DNA from: Gammaproteobacteria bacterium MFB021
Lineage (GTDB): Bacteria; Pseudomonadota; Gammaproteobacteria; Pseudomonadales; Halomonadaceae
Assembly: GCA_000737985.1 (NCBI GenBank)
Contig: JNVT01000097.1
Span: forward strand, 1 to 64,000
Reading direction: 5' to 3'
Length of the DNA: 64,000 bases
How positions within the stretch are numbered: the stretch's first letter is position 1; every line of letters begins with the position of its first letter. Positions 38,683 to 49,923 of the stretch are shown piece by piece. Under the pieces are notes generated by a model. That model made no database searches, was not told the DNA's origin, and was given only the letters and a program-made list of their open reading frames with translations. Made by a program: the position numbers and the translations under genes.

Positions 38683-39509
38683 CCCCCGCCAAGCGCTGGC
38701 TCCCCTTCACCTTGAAGATTGCCCTGTTGACGCTGCTGCTACTGTGGACGCTGGTCCCGATCCTGTGGATGGTGCTCTCTTCGTTCAAGCCCAACAGCAT
38801 CATCACCGCCAATACGCCACGGCTGTTGTTTACCCCGACCCTCGAGCACTACGCGACGCTGTTCAGCGGCGGCAACAGCCTCTGGCCCTATCTGACGAAC
38901 AGCCTGCTGATCGCCGGAACCTCGACGTTGATCGCCGTGGTCCTAGGCTGCATGGCCGGCTTCGGGCTGTCGCGGATCCGGATCAAGGGCAAGCAGCACC
39001 TGGCGTTCTGGATCATCAGCACGCGCATGGCACCGATCGCCGCCGTCATCGTGCCGCTGTATCTGCTGTTTCGTTATCTCTACCTGCTGGACACCCACAT
39101 CGGCCTGATCGTCGCTTATCTGAGCTTCAATCTGCCCTTTGCCATCTGGCTGATGACCGCGTTCTTCGACGACCTGCCGCCCGATCTCGAAGAGGCGGCG
39201 ATGATCGACGGCGCCACCAAGTTCCAGGCATTTCGCTTGGTAGTACTGCCACTGATGACCCCGGGGCTGGTGACCACCGCCATCCTCTGTTTCATCTTCG
39301 CCTGGAACGACTACGCCTTCGCCCAGACCTTCTCCGGCCCCGGCACCCAGACCATCCCAATCGCCGCGGCGCAGTTGCTGACCCAGACCGGCATCGACTG
39401 GGGCAAGCTGCTGGCGATCGGCACCATCGTGGTCTGCCCGATGGCGATCGCCGGGCTGCTGGTCAAGCGCTGGCTGGTCAAGGGGCTGACCCTGGGCGCC
39501 GTCAAATGA
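38679..39509 (+). CDS. ABC sugar transporter permease (MalG/UgpE type)
   Basis: 276-residue permease with six predicted helices (TLKIALLTLLLLWTLVPILW first) and the EAA loop EEAAMIDGATKFQAFRLVVLP. ATG at 38679 overlaps the preceding stop (ATGA). The permease, binding protein and the ATPase encoded at 40380 make a complete importer of the CUT1 class, for oligosaccharides, polyols or glycosides. Confidence 0.93.
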   Translation: MTPAKRWLPFTLKIALLTLLLLWTLVPILWMVLSSFKPNSIITANTPRLLFTPTLEHYATLFSGGNSLWPYLTNSLLIAGTSTLIAVVLGCMAGFGLSRIRIKGKQHLAFWIISTRMAPIAAVIVPLYLLFRYLYLLDTHIGLIVAYLSFNLPFAIWLMTAFFDDLPPDLEEAAMIDGATKFQAFRLVVLPLMTPGLVTTAILCFIFAWNDYAFAQTFSGPGTQTIPIAAAQLLTQTGIDWGKLLAIGTIVVCPMAIAGLLVKRWLVKGLTLGAVK

Positions 39510-39574
39510 GCACCATCCAATGGGCCGCGACGGCAGAAATCCCAGCCACTCCAACACCCCACCGGGAGAGACGC

Positions 39575-40339
39575 ATGAATGTGATGTCGCAGTTCGATCT
39601 GAGCGGTAAGGTCGCCGTGGTCACCGGCGGTAACGGGGGGCTCGGCGAGGCATTCGCTCACGCCTTGGCCGAAGCCGGCGCGAAGGTCGCCATCGCCGCC
39701 CGTGGACATGCGCGCAGCCTGCAAGTGGTCAAGGCGCTCGAGGATGCCGGCCACCACGCCATGGCCGTGGAGGTCGACATTACCCAACCCGAGGCGGCGG
39801 AGACGCTGCTCGACGAGGTCGAAGCCGGCCTCGGCCCGGTCGATATCTTCCTCAACAACGCCGGGGCCTGCCAGCATGCCCCGGCGCTGGAGGTCACCCC
39901 CGAGCGCTGGCGCGATATCTTCGATATCAATGTCCACGGCCTGTGGTACTGCGCCCAGGCCGCCGGCCGACGAATGCAGTCGCGCGGTGGCGTGATCATC
40001 AACATCGGCTCGATCTCGGCGATGATCGTCAACCGTCCGCAGATGCAGCCCGCCTACAACGCCTCCAAGGCCGCGGTGCACCAATTGACCAAGTCGTTGG
40101 CCGCCGAGTGGGCCCCCTACGGCATCCGCGTCAACGCGCTGGCCCCCGGTTACGTCAAGACCGCGATGGCGCCGGTCGACGACCCACGCTTCAAGCCCCG
40201 CTGGATCGACGACGCGCCCATGCAGCGTGCTGCCACACCCGCAGAACTCGGCCCCACCATCGTTTACATGGCCAGCAACGCCGCGAGCTTCATGACCGGC
40301 TCCATCGTCGTGGTGGATGGCGGCTACACCCTCTGGTAA
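39575..40339 (+). CDS. short-chain dehydrogenase/reductase within the transporter operon
   Basis: 254-residue classical SDR. VVTGGNGGLGEAFA is the cofactor motif (about residues 15-28), NNAGA near 92, INIGSISA has the catalytic Ser and YNASK the Tyr/Lys near 158; PGYVKTAM follows. Similar to gluconate 5-dehydrogenase and arabinitol/mannitol SDRs, so it likely oxidises a second position of the imported sugar or polyol. GGGAGAG 4 nt before ATG 39575. It sits between the permease and ATPase genes of the importer. Confidence 0.87.
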   Translation: MNVMSQFDLSGKVAVVTGGNGGLGEAFAHALAEAGAKVAIAARGHARSLQVVKALEDAGHHAMAVEVDITQPEAAETLLDEVEAGLGPVDIFLNNAGACQHAPALEVTPERWRDIFDINVHGLWYCAQAAGRRMQSRGGVIINIGSISAMIVNRPQMQPAYNASKAAVHQLTKSLAAEWAPYGIRVNALAPGYVKTAMAPVDDPRFKPRWIDDAPMQRAATPAELGPTIVYMASNAASFMTGSIVVVDGGYTLW

Positions 40340-40379
40340 CCGTCACTCGCGACGCTGCCCATCGCCATCAGGAGCCCTC

Positions 40380-41513
<1,134 letters not shown>

Positions 41514-41570
41514 CACCCCTGGCGAAACGCCGATCCACCGCGGACCGCCTGCCGGGCAGACGGAAGACCG

Positions 41571-41594
41571 GGAGCGCCGTCTACACGGCGCTCC
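41571..41594. terminator. hairpin between the ABC operon and dgoD
   Basis: Perfect 10-bp stem GGAGCGCCGT / ACGGCGCTCC with a 4-nt loop, immediately after the dgoD stop and 57 nt after the ATPase stop. No T-tract on either side, so efficiency is uncertain. Confidence 0.55.
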
Positions 41595-41595
41595 A

Positions 41596-42744
41596 TTACC
41601 ACTCGGCTATGGAGCCATCCTCGTGCGTCCATACCGGATTGCGCCAGCGATGCCCGATCTTAGCGCGCTCCTCGACGAACGCCTCGTCGATCTCCACCCC
41701 CAGCCCCGGGCCGTCGGGGATCGCACAGAAGCCGTCTTGAATCGATAGCGCGGACTTGTCCACCAGGTAGTCGAGCACATCGTTGCCCTGATTATAGTGA
41801 ATGCCCATGCTCTGCTCCTGGATGAACGCATTATGGTTGACTGCGTCCACATGCAGCGAAGCCGCCAGGGTCAGCGGCCCCAGCGGGCAGTGCGGGGCCA
41901 GGGCGACATCGAAACACGACGCCAAAGTGGCGATCTTCATGCCCTCGCTGATGCCGCCACAGTGGGAGAGATCGGGCTGCACGATATCGACCATGCCCTC
42001 GGCGAGCAGATCGCGGAACTGATAGCGGGTGTGCAGACGCTCACCGGTGGCGAGCGGATAGCCCAGGCCACCGGCGATATGCTTGAGGCTGGGCAGGTGC
42101 TCGGGCAGCACCGGCTCTTCGACGAACATCGGATGATAGGGCTCGAGTTCGCGCAGCAGCGCCTTGGCCATGGGCCGATGGACACGCCCGTGGAAGTCGA
42201 TGCCGATGCCCACGTCGGGGCCGACGGCATCGCGCGCCTCGGCGACCCTCGCCACCGCCTCATCGACCTTGGCATGCGAATCGACGATCGCCATCTCGGC
42301 GGTGCCGTTCATCTTGAACGCGGTGAAACCCTTCTCGACCAGTGCCTTGGCACCGGCGCCGACATCGCTCGGTTTGTCGCCGCCGGTCCAGGCGTACATA
42401 CGCATGCGATCGCGTACCTTGCCACCGAGCAACTGGTGCACGGGCACACCCAGATCACGACCTTTCAGATCCCACAGCGCCTGGTCGATACCGGCGATGG
42501 CACTCATCAGAATCGGGCCGCCGCGATAGAAACCAGCGCGATACAGGGTGTTCCACAGGTGCTCGATACGGTGCGGGTCCTGACCGATCAGGTAGTCGGC
42601 GAGTTCATGCACCGCCGCCTCGACGGTCGCGGCACGCCCCTCGACCACCGGCTCGCCCCAGCCGTAGCAGCCTTCGTCGGTCTCGATCTTGAGAAACAGC
42701 CAGCGCGGCGGCACCTGCCAGGTCTTCAAACGGGTAATCTTCAC
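41596..42744 (-). CDS. dgoD: D-galactonate dehydratase
   Basis: Enolase-superfamily enzyme converting D-galactonate to 2-keto-3-deoxygalactonate. The 382-residue sequence matches DgoD throughout: [52 protein letters not shown] (metal Asp and His), [27 protein letters not shown] and [12 protein letters not shown]. With dgoK and dgoA it completes the De Ley-Doudoroff-type route to pyruvate and glyceraldehyde-3-phosphate. Located 91 nt after the gntR stop, probably in one transcript with it. Confidence 0.96.
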   Translation of the reverse strand: MKITRLKTWQVPPRWLFLKIETDEGCYGWGEPVVEGRAATVEAAVHELADYLIGQDPHRIEHLWNTLYRAGFYRGGPILMSAIAGIDQALWDLKGRDLGVPVHQLLGGKVRDRMRMYAWTGGDKPSDVGAGAKALVEKGFTAFKMNGTAEMAIVDSHAKVDEAVARVAEARDAVGPDVGIGIDFHGRVHRPMAKALLRELEPYHPMFVEEPVLPEHLPSLKHIAGGLGYPLATGERLHTRYQFRDLLAEGMVDIVQPDLSHCGGISEGMKIATLASCFDVALAPHCPLGPLTLAASLHVDAVNHNAFIQEQSMGIHYNQGNDVLDYLVDKSALSIQDGFCAIPDGPGLGVEIDEAFVEERAKIGHRWRNPVWTHEDGSIAEW

Positions 42745-42762
42745 GGCTCACCTATTTGCTAA

Positions 42763-42793
42763 GTCAATGTCATGCAACTGGGTCAATGTCATG
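42763..42793. repeat. direct repeat GTCAATGTCATG, 19-bp period, before dgoD
   Basis: Two exact 12-mers (42763-42774 and 42782-42793) in the gntR-dgoD interval, 19-50 nt before the dgoD start. Either a local duplication or a binding site. Confidence 0.4.
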
Positions 42794-42835
42794 AGATGTA
42801 TGGGCACGGGACGTCACCGGCTCTCTCCGCGAGGC

Positions 42836-43621
42836 TCAGGACGAGGCTTGCGGCAGACCGATCACGCGGGGATGTCGTACCAGCTCCTCCATGCCGAGAT
42901 CACGCCCGGTCCTTTCGAGTACCGCCCGCGCGGCCTCGACGGCTTCCTCCGGCTGGCGCAGGCGGATCGCCTCCAGCACCCGGGCATGGCGCGACATGCT
43001 GTCGTCGAGCTCGCCGGCACTGTGATTGGAGCGGGCGACGATCATCGCGATGGCGGGCTTGAGCACGTGCGAGATCTGCGCCCAGATGAGATTGTGCGAG
43101 GCCGCGAACACCGCTTCGTGGAAGGCGACATCGTAGTCGTCGTGGCTCATCCCCTGCCAGCACAGATCCGGCGCCTCCAGCGCCGCCAGCATGCCCGCGT
43201 GCGCGCTTTCGATCGCCAGCAGGTCGGCGGCGGTGGCGTGGGTCGCCGCCAGCCCGGTGACGAATGGCTCAACCGCTACGCGGAAAGCGAAGACCTCACG
43301 CTGCAGTTGGGGGTTAGGCCGCGCGTAGCGCGCCATCCAGGCACTCACCTGAGGGTCGAGCAGATGCCAAGCGGCCAGCTCGCGCACCCGTGTGCCCTGC
43401 CCCGAGATACGCGTGACCAGCCCGGCATTGACCAGCTTCTGCAGCGCGCTGCGCACGGTGCTGCGGCTGACCCCGAAGCGCGTGCAGAGATCGATCTCGC
43501 GCGGAATCATTTCGCCGCTGGCGTACTCACCGCCGAAGATCGAGGCTGCCAGCGCGTCGGCGATGTCGGCACGGGGTTCCCGAGCGGCGGCGGCTCCGGC
43601 GGTTTGCACGTCTGTCGGCAT
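42836..43621 (-). CDS. FCD-domain GntR-family regulator (DgoR-like)
   Basis: 261 residues. N-terminal winged helix-turn-helix (IFGGEYASGEMIPREIDLCTRFGVSRSTVRSALQKL) and a C-terminal all-helical FCD effector domain (FRVAVEPFVTGLAA; DVAFHEAVFAASHN; HARVLEAI) with the His/Asp metal positions typical of the fold. Located directly upstream of dgoD on the same strand; DgoR in E. coli is an FCD-GntR repressor responding to D-galactonate, so the same role is inferred. A palindromic operator lies just upstream of its start, suggesting autoregulation. Confidence 0.88.
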   Translation of the reverse strand: MPTDVQTAGAAAAREPRADIADALAASIFGGEYASGEMIPREIDLCTRFGVSRSTVRSALQKLVNAGLVTRISGQGTRVRELAAWHLLDPQVSAWMARYARPNPQLQREVFAFRVAVEPFVTGLAATHATAADLLAIESAHAGMLAALEAPDLCWQGMSHDDYDVAFHEAVFAASHNLIWAQISHVLKPAIAMIVARSNHSAGELDDSMSRHARVLEAIRLRQPEEAVEAARAVLERTGRDLGMEELVRHPRVIGLPQASS

Positions 43622-43642
43622 GGATGTTCAACTCACTGGACA

Positions 43643-43657
43643 CTATGTCCGACATAG
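43643..43657. promoter_or_regulatory. FCD-GntR operator before gntR-dgoD
   Basis: CTATGTC-C-GACATAG, perfect 7-bp arms, 22 bp before the gntR start. Its TATGT-N3-ACATA core is the same as in the site at 33797-33809 before dgoA. Confidence 0.6.
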
Positions 43658-43882
43658 CCTCAGACATGCCAAAGGATAATGCTCTTAGACCATGGTCATG
43701 AACAAGACCAAAGTTGTAGGAAGGAAGCCTCAAGGATCACGTCTGGCGAACGAATACCAGCATTGACACGAATTGAGCGGCTGAGGGATCGCTGTCCCGG
43801 GAGCGGTCATCGGCAACTGTAACGGCGGATGAAATACGTTTAGTATCGCCGCCCTCACCATTTTTCGAGGATAACGAGATCC

Positions 43883-45202
43883 ATGACGCATCGACCTCCG
43901 CTTTGGGAGTCTCCTCGCTCTTGGCAGTGTCCCCGCGGCTTGTGGGTTGTGGGCGTCGCCTGTATCTGGGCTTACGCCTTTCTGGGCATAGTGATGGATC
44001 ATCTTGGTAGTAAGACGGGTACCTTGTCAGCGTTGCTGGGTCTCATCGCCATACTCGTCTACGGAAAGACGATGCGCCGCTCCGCTGCGCTATGGTTGCT
44101 GCTGGCCGCGATCGTGGTGCAAGTCATCTCCTGGACTTTCGGCTATTACCATCATCCGCAATGGATCGCGGACAATCCGCAGGTCGACCGTCTGGCCAAG
44201 CTATTCATCTTCATCGCCGTCGCTTGGTGGCTTGGCGGCAGCACCCGCAACACGCTTTGGCTCTGGATGCTGGCGCTGCTCGGCTTCCTCGTCGCCGTGC
44301 TGCTTGCCGGCCCAGGCGAATGGCTGCGTGGCCTGGAGGGTGAACGTGTCGGTTTCGGTATTCGCAACCAACAGCACGGTTCGATGCTGTTCGGGGTCGC
44401 CTTTCTCGGCCTGGTGATCTTCGCCAGGCGCCTGATCATGCCGGCCGGCAGTTGGGTGCTGTGGCGCATAATCATCTGGATACTGGCGATGGCCCTGTGC
44501 GTCACAGCCATCGCCATCGGCCAGACCCGCGCGGTGTGGCTGGCGCTGGTCGTCGCCCTACCCGTCGCCGGCATCATCATGCTGGCCTGGGCGCGGTGGC
44601 GCGGCACCGGCCAGCGCGTGCTGGGGCCAATTCTGGCGGGTCTGGCGATAGGCTGTCTGTTGATTCTGATCGCGGCCTGGCTCTTCGGCGGCGTGCTGAT
44701 CGAGCGCATTACCGCCGAGTCCTCTGTCATCTACCAGCTCGCCCAGGGCAATCTAGACGCCGTGCCCTATTCGAGCATCGGTATCCGAATCCATAGCTGG
44801 ATAGCGGCTTTTCAATGGATCGCGGAGCGCCCGCTGGTGGGCTGGGCCGGCGAGGGGCGCAGCCTGGTGATCGACCACACTCCCTGGCTGCCGGTGGGAG
44901 TCAAGCAGAACTTCGGACACCTGCACAACTTCTTCATCGAGATATGGGTAGCCTACGGTCTGCTTGGCGTGGCGGTGATTGCCGCCCTGGCGTTCTGGAT
45001 CGGGCGTGGGACTTGGCTAGCCTGGCGAGGCGGTGCCATGCCCAACGACATCGCCCTGTTCGGCGCGGCTTTCTTCGTCTACTGGATCATCGTCAATCAG
45101 TTCGAGTCCTATGACTCGTTCTGGACCGGGGTCTACGTGCATAACCTGATCGTTGGCGGCCTGGTGACTCACTACTGGCGCTGGCGCTACGCCAAACCCT
45201 AA
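43883..45202 (+). CDS. O-antigen ligase-like membrane protein (WaaL/Wzy family)
   Basis: 439-residue polytopic protein with about 10-11 hydrophobic helices and a large periplasmic loop (around residues 275-355) that contains GIRIHSWIAAFQWIAERPLVGWAGEG and HLHNFFIEIWVAYGLLGV, the H-N-F pattern of O-antigen ligases. It probably transfers the completed glycan to lipid A-core. It is the only gene of the polysaccharide locus on the plus strand and converges on rmlD. Wzx/Wzy are not seen in the window, consistent with ABC-type export and WaaL ligation. Confidence 0.82.
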   Translation: MTHRPPLWESPRSWQCPRGLWVVGVACIWAYAFLGIVMDHLGSKTGTLSALLGLIAILVYGKTMRRSAALWLLLAAIVVQVISWTFGYYHHPQWIADNPQVDRLAKLFIFIAVAWWLGGSTRNTLWLWMLALLGFLVAVLLAGPGEWLRGLEGERVGFGIRNQQHGSMLFGVAFLGLVIFARRLIMPAGSWVLWRIIIWILAMALCVTAIAIGQTRAVWLALVVALPVAGIIMLAWARWRGTGQRVLGPILAGLAIGCLLILIAAWLFGGVLIERITAESSVIYQLAQGNLDAVPYSSIGIRIHSWIAAFQWIAERPLVGWAGEGRSLVIDHTPWLPVGVKQNFGHLHNFFIEIWVAYGLLGVAVIAALAFWIGRGTWLAWRGGAMPNDIALFGAAFFVYWIIVNQFESYDSFWTGVYVHNLIVGGLVTHYWRWRYAKP

Positions 45203-45219
45203 GAGAAGGCGTAAAAGCA

Positions 45220-45253
45220 GCGCGCCGCCGAGATGAAAACCTCGGCGGCGCGC
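45220..45253. terminator. terminator between waaL-like gene and rmlD
   Basis: 13-bp perfect stem (GCGCGCCGCCGAG / CTCGGCGGCGCGC) with 8-nt loop. On the minus strand it is followed by TGCTTTTAC, serving rmlD; it can also stop the convergent ligase gene. Confidence 0.75.
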
Positions 45254-45296
45254 GGAAAAAAGATCGACGCCTTGGGCGGCACCAAAGAGACTTACT

Positions 45297-46202
45297 TCAA
45301 CCAGCGAGCGCCCTAATGCAGTGGCTCAGAGACTCCCGCCATGGGGGCAAGACGACACCGAAAGTCGCGCTCAGCGAGGCGGTGTCCAGCCGCGAATTAT
45401 GCGGCCGCGGCGCCGGTTGCGGATAGTCAAAGGAAGCGATGGCCTCGGTCGTCGGCCGTCGAGCAGGGTCGAGCAGCCCTTGAGCGATCGCTTCATCGAA
45501 GATTGCCTCGGCGAAACCGTACCAACTGGTCGCTCCGCTGGCCGTGAGGTGGTGGATGCCCGCCATCTGCTCGGTCCAGCCCTCACGGCGCCAGCCGTTT
45601 AACGCCAGCGCAGTGATATCGGAAATGGTAGCGGCCCAGGTCGGCGCACCGATCTGGTCATCGATGATTCGCAGTTGGTCACGTTCCTGCGCCAGGCGCA
45701 GCATGGTCTTGACGAAATTATGGCCATGGGCGGCATAGACCCAACTGGTCCGCAGTACCAGCGCCTTGGCGCCCGACTCAATGATTGCCTGCTCACCCTC
45801 GCGCTTGGTCTGGCCATAGACCGACGCCGGGGCTGTCGCATCATCGGGTCGATAGGCCGTATTGCCCTCACCGGCAAAAACATAATCCGTTGAGTAATGA
45901 ACCATCGGAATATCGCGCTCGGCACAGACCGTGGCCAGCTCTGCCACCGCCTCGGCATTGATGCGTCTGGCTAGTGCCGGCTCGCTCTCCGCACGGTCGA
46001 CCGCGGTATAAGCCGTGGCGTTGATCACCACGCCCGGCGCATGGCGTGACACCGTCGCAGCCGCGGCGCCCGGCTCAGCCAGATCGCACTCCTGACGCCC
46101 CAGGGCGAGCCCACGACCGAAAGGCTGCATGGCCCGTGCCAGCTCGCGCCCGACTTGGCCGTTGGCCCCCAGAATCAGATAATCAATCTCCGTGTCGCTC
46201 AC
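45297..46202 (-). CDS. rfbD: dTDP-4-dehydrorhamnose reductase
   Basis: RmlD makes dTDP-L-rhamnose, last step of the pathway. 301 residues; Rossmann motif LILGANGQVGREL, STDYVFAGEG, YGQTKREGE (Tyr/Lys) and RTSWVYAAHGHNFVKTML. ATG overlaps the rfbC stop by 4 nt. End of the rmlBACD operon. Confidence 0.96.
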   Translation of the reverse strand: MSDTEIDYLILGANGQVGRELARAMQPFGRGLALGRQECDLAEPGAAAATVSRHAPGVVINATAYTAVDRAESEPALARRINAEAVAELATVCAERDIPMVHYSTDYVFAGEGNTAYRPDDATAPASVYGQTKREGEQAIIESGAKALVLRTSWVYAAHGHNFVKTMLRLAQERDQLRIIDDQIGAPTWAATISDITALALNGWRREGWTEQMAGIHHLTASGATSWYGFAEAIFDEAIAQGLLDPARRPTTEAIASFDYPQPAPRPHNSRLDTASLSATFGVVLPPWRESLSHCIRALAG

Positions 46203-46744
46203 GCGAACACCTCCGCTTCGCAGAGTGCAACGCCAGCGAGATCCTTGTCAGAGAGCGTGAGATCGGCGACCTCAGGCCACTCAATACCGAGCTCGGGGTC
46301 GTCGTAACGGATACAGCGCTCCGACGCTGGATGATAATAGTCGGTGGTCTTGTAGAGAAAATCCGCGCTCTCAGAGAGCACCACGAAACCGTGTCCAAAG
46401 CCTTCGGGCACCCATAGCTGGCGATGGTTGTCAGAAGAAAGCTCCACGCCCACCCACTGGCCGAAACGGGGTGAAGAGCGGCGTAGATCGACGGCGACGT
46501 CGAAGACGCGGCCATGGGTCACGCGCACCAACTTGCCTTGGGGCTTCTCGAGTTGATAATGCAAACCGCGCAGCACGCCTCGACGTGAGCGTGAATGGTT
46601 GTCTTGCACGAAATCACGCCGGCAGCCGGTAGCTTCCTCGAAAGCGGCACGGTTAAAGCTCTCCATGAAGAAGCCCCGCGCGTCGCCGAACACCTTCGGT
46701 TCCAGAACCATGACTTCAGGCAGAACGGTCGCCACAGCCTTCAT
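46199..46744 (-). CDS. rfbC: dTDP-4-dehydrorhamnose 3,5-epimerase
   Basis: RmlC cupin epimerase, 181 residues: [37 protein letters not shown] (catalytic His), [19 protein letters not shown] and [13 protein letters not shown]. Overlaps both rfbA (4 nt) and rfbD (4 nt). Confidence 0.97.
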   Translation of the reverse strand: MKAVATVLPEVMVLEPKVFGDARGFFMESFNRAAFEEATGCRRDFVQDNHSRSRRGVLRGLHYQLEKPQGKLVRVTHGRVFDVAVDLRRSSPRFGQWVGVELSSDNHRQLWVPEGFGHGFVVLSESADFLYKTTDYYHPASERCIRYDDPELGIEWPEVADLTLSDKDLAGVALCEAEVFA

Positions 46745-47628
46745 CGATAAACCCCACGCTCTTTCACCACTCGGCGTAGGTACTGACCATAACTGCTCTT
46801 AGCTAGCGGCTCGGCCAACGCCAGCATTTGATCATCGTCGATCCACCCATGCCGCCAGGCTATCTCTTCTGGACAGCAAAGCTTCAACCCTTGACGATGC
46901 TCCAGGGTGGCGACGAAATGCGATGCCTCCATCAGCGACTCATGAGTGCCGGTATCGAGCCAGGCAAAACCTCGCCCCATGATCTCGACGCTGAGATCAC
47001 CGCGCTCGAGATAGAGCCGATTGATATCGGTGATTTCCAGTTCACCGCGTGCGGAAGGTTTCAGCGACTTCGCCATCGCGACGACATCGCTGTCGTAGAA
47101 ATAGAGCCCAGTTACCGCGAACGGTGATTTGGGCTCTGACGGCTTCTCCTCGAGAGACGTTGCACGCCCCTCGGCATCGAAATCGACAACACCATAACGC
47201 TCGGGATCATGAACGTGATATGCAAAGACACTGGCACCTTGGGGCTGAGCCGCAGCATTGTTCAATAGCGGCTGAAAATCATGCCCGTAAAAAATATTGT
47301 CGCCTAAAACCAGACAGCTCGGCGCACCGTCGAGAAATGTTTCTGCGATAATGAAGGCTTGCGCCAGGCCGTCCGGAGACGCCTGCACGGCATACTCGAG
47401 CGAAACACCCCATTGATGGCCATCGCCTAACAGCTGCTCGAAACGCGGCGTATCCTGAGGTGTAGAGATGATCAAAATTTCGTCGATCCCTGCCAGCATC
47501 AGCGTCGACAAGGGATAATAGATCATCGGCTTGTCATAGACAGGCAGCAATTGCTTCGAGATCGATATCGTGACCGGGTGGAGGCGAGTACCGGAGCCTC
47601 CGGCGAGGATGATACCTTTGCGCTTCAT
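46741..47628 (-). CDS. rfbA: glucose-1-phosphate thymidylyltransferase
   Basis: RmlA activates glucose-1-phosphate with dTTP. 295 residues; N-terminal [16 protein letters not shown] pyrophosphorylase motif, [29 protein letters not shown] and [16 protein letters not shown] at 47628 starts at the conserved MKRKGI; an in-frame ATG 17 codons earlier overlaps rfbB. 20-bp gap from rfbB, 4-nt overlap with rfbC. Confidence 0.97.
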   Translation of the reverse strand: MKRKGIILAGGSGTRLHPVTISISKQLLPVYDKPMIYYPLSTLMLAGIDEILIISTPQDTPRFEQLLGDGHQWGVSLEYAVQASPDGLAQAFIIAETFLDGAPSCLVLGDNIFYGHDFQPLLNNAAAQPQGASVFAYHVHDPERYGVVDFDAEGRATSLEEKPSEPKSPFAVTGLYFYDSDVVAMAKSLKPSARGELEITDINRLYLERGDLSVEIMGRGFAWLDTGTHESLMEASHFVATLEHRQGLKLCCPEEIAWRHGWIDDDQMLALAEPLAKSSYGQYLRRVVKERGVYR

Positions 47629-47648
47629 GGCCTTTGTCCTAGTTCTAC

Positions 47649-48719
47649 TCAGTTCGAGCCGTAATGGTGCGTCGTCCACTCGCGATAGGCACCGCTGGTG
47701 ACCCCCTTCACCCAGCTATCATTCTCCAGATACCACTGCACGGTCTTGCGTAGCCCGGAGTCGAATGTCTCACGCGGCTGCCAACCAAGCTCGCGTGCGA
47801 TCTTGCCAGCATCAATGGCATAGCGAAGATCATGGCCCGGGCGATCCTTGACATAGGTGATCAGGTTAGCATAGGACGCCACACCCGCTGGACGCTCAGG
47901 GGCTAGCTCCTCAAGCAGCGCACAGATACGCTCGACCACTTCGAGATTACGGTGTTCGTTATGCCCGCCAATATTGTAAGTTTCTCCGATTTTGCCCGAC
48001 TCGAGTACCGTGACTAGCGCCCGTGCATGATCCTCGACATACAGCCAGTCTCGCACCTGACTGCCATCGCCGTAGACGGGCAACGGCTTGCCCGCACGAG
48101 CATTGAGGATCATCAGGGGGATCAGCTTCTCGGGGAAGTGATAGGGACCGTAATTGTTCGAGCAGTTGGTCACCAACACCGGCAGGCCAAAGGTGCGGTG
48201 CCAGGCCCGCACCAGATGGTCGGAACCGGCCTTGCTCGCCGAATAGGGTGAACTGGGAGCATAAGGCGTCGCTTCGGTGAATAAGACATCCGGTCCTTCG
48301 AGATCGCCATACACCTCATCGGTAGAGACATGATGGAAGCGAAACGCCTGGCGCCCCGCCTCCGTCAGCGTCTCGAAGTAGCCCCTGGCTACTTCCAGCA
48401 ATACCCCGGTCCCCACCAGATTGGTCTGGATGAAGTCGGCCGGACCGTGGATCGAGCGGTCCACGTGAGACTCCGCCGCCAGATGCATGACCGCATCGGG
48501 CCGGTGACGCTCGAACACGCCGCGTAGGGCATCCGCATCGCAGATATCGACCTGCTCGAACGCATAGCGTGAGTTACCGCTCACTCCACTCAGGGAAGCC
48601 AGATTGCCCGCATAGGTGAGCTTGTCGACATTGACAACGCTGTGCCACGTGTTACCAATCACATGGCGAATTACCGCCGAGCCGATGAACCCAGCGCCAC
48701 CTGTTACCAGAATTTTCAT
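47649..48719 (-). CDS. rfbB: dTDP-glucose 4,6-dehydratase
   Basis: RmlB, 356 residues, extended SDR with [45 protein letters not shown] and [15 protein letters not shown] (catalytic Tyr/Lys). First gene of rmlBACD, transcribed leftward; AGGG six nt before the ATG. 173-bp gap from the galE stop, so the rml genes may have their own promoter. Confidence 0.97.
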   Translation of the reverse strand: MKILVTGGAGFIGSAVIRHVIGNTWHSVVNVDKLTYAGNLASLSGVSGNSRYAFEQVDICDADALRGVFERHRPDAVMHLAAESHVDRSIHGPADFIQTNLVGTGVLLEVARGYFETLTEAGRQAFRFHHVSTDEVYGDLEGPDVLFTEATPYAPSSPYSASKAGSDHLVRAWHRTFGLPVLVTNCSNNYGPYHFPEKLIPLMILNARAGKPLPVYGDGSQVRDWLYVEDHARALVTVLESGKIGETYNIGGHNEHRNLEVVERICALLEELAPERPAGVASYANLITYVKDRPGHDLRYAIDAGKIARELGWQPRETFDSGLRKTVQWYLENDSWVKGVTSGAYREWTTHHYGSN

Positions 48720-48892
48720 GACACACCCTGCCGAATCGAAAATCCATTCAGTCTACGGGTTCAAGCACTGAACGGCTACGCGCCACATCGCCAAAGGACT
48801 GAGGACAACCTCAATGAAAAAGTGTAGTACGTAACCCATCAGGCATGGATGGCGTTATATCCGATTGCTACTCCCCAAAAAATTCAAAGTAA

Positions 48893-49903
48893 TTAGCGAT
48901 AGCCGTATGGATTTTTGCACTGCCAGCGCCAGGTATCCATCAGCATGTCATCCAGTCCGCGTTCAGCGGTCCATCCCAGCTTCCGCCTCGCCTTACCCGC
49001 ATCGGCCCAGAATGCTGGGAGGTCACCGGCCCGTCGCGATGTGATTAAATAGGGCACATCTACTCCAGTTACCCGCATGAAACTGTTGACCATAGCTAGC
49101 ACCGACACTCCTTGCCCGGTTCCCAAGTTATAGATCGAGACACCTGGCTCAAGAACCGCGGGCAGGGCCTTGAGGTGCCCAAGAGCCAAGTCCACCACAT
49201 GCAGGTAATCGCGCTCGCAGGTCCCATCCGCGGTCGGATAGTCGTCACCAAAGATCGACAGGCGCTCCCGGCGACCTACGGCCACCTGGGCGATGAAAGG
49301 CATCAAGTTGTTGGGGATACCTTGCGGGCATTCTCCCAGCCAACCGGACGGATGAGCTCCGATCGGGTTGAAGTACCGTAGCAGCACCACAGACCAGCGT
49401 GCGTTGGCTGACACTAAATCCTCCAGCAGCTTCTCGACCATTGCCTTGGAGGTGCCGTATGGGTTTGAAGTGGTGCCACGTGGCATAGTCTCGACATAGG
49501 GCACCGGCGCTTCCTCGCCATACACCGTGGCCGAAGAGCTGAATACGAGCCGCCGTACTCCTGCAGCTTCCATCGCCTGACATAGCACCAGAGTGCCGTA
49601 GAAATTGTTCTCGTAGTAATCCAGAGGCCGAGAAACACTCTCTCCCACCGCCTTCAGGCCGGCGAAGTGTATGACCGTCTCGATATCGTGGCGGGAAAAG
49701 ACCCCATCCATGGCCTGACGGTCCCGAATATCGGCCCGAATGAAGCGAACAGACTGACCGGTAATCTTTTCGATACGCTGCAGCGCCACCTCGGAGCCAT
49801 TACACAAGTTGTCGACCACCACTACGGAATGCCCCGCCTGGAGCAGCTCAACGACAGTATGCGAACCGATGTAGCCTGCACCACCCGTTACCAGTACTTG
49901 CAT
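48893..49903 (-). CDS. galE: UDP-glucose 4-epimerase
   Basis: 336 residues; MQVLVTGGAGYIGSHTVVELL cofactor motif, VIHFAGLKAVGES, FSSSATVYG and YGTSKAMVEKLL (Tyr/Lys). Supplies UDP-galactopyranose, the substrate of Glf. ATG 49903 has AAGG upstream; an in-frame ATG at 49990 would overlap the previous gene. 20-bp gap from the phosphotransferase gene upstream. Confidence 0.96.
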   Translation of the reverse strand: MQVLVTGGAGYIGSHTVVELLQAGHSVVVVDNLCNGSEVALQRIEKITGQSVRFIRADIRDRQAMDGVFSRHDIETVIHFAGLKAVGESVSRPLDYYENNFYGTLVLCQAMEAAGVRRLVFSSSATVYGEEAPVPYVETMPRGTTSNPYGTSKAMVEKLLEDLVSANARWSVVLLRYFNPIGAHPSGWLGECPQGIPNNLMPFIAQVAVGRRERLSIFGDDYPTADGTCERDYLHVVDLALGHLKALPAVLEPGVSIYNLGTGQGVSVLAMVNSFMRVTGVDVPYLITSRRAGDLPAFWADAGKARRKLGWTAERGLDDMLMDTWRWQCKNPYGYR

Positions 49904-49923
49904 GGAATTACCTTTGAGATGAT

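Noticed and set aside
38471-40339. A single open frame running through the second permease gene into the SDR, as if a fused protein
   Set aside because: The upstream part is an out-of-frame shadow of the permease. The SDR has its own ATG at 39575 with a good Shine-Dalgarno and starts at the expected residue.
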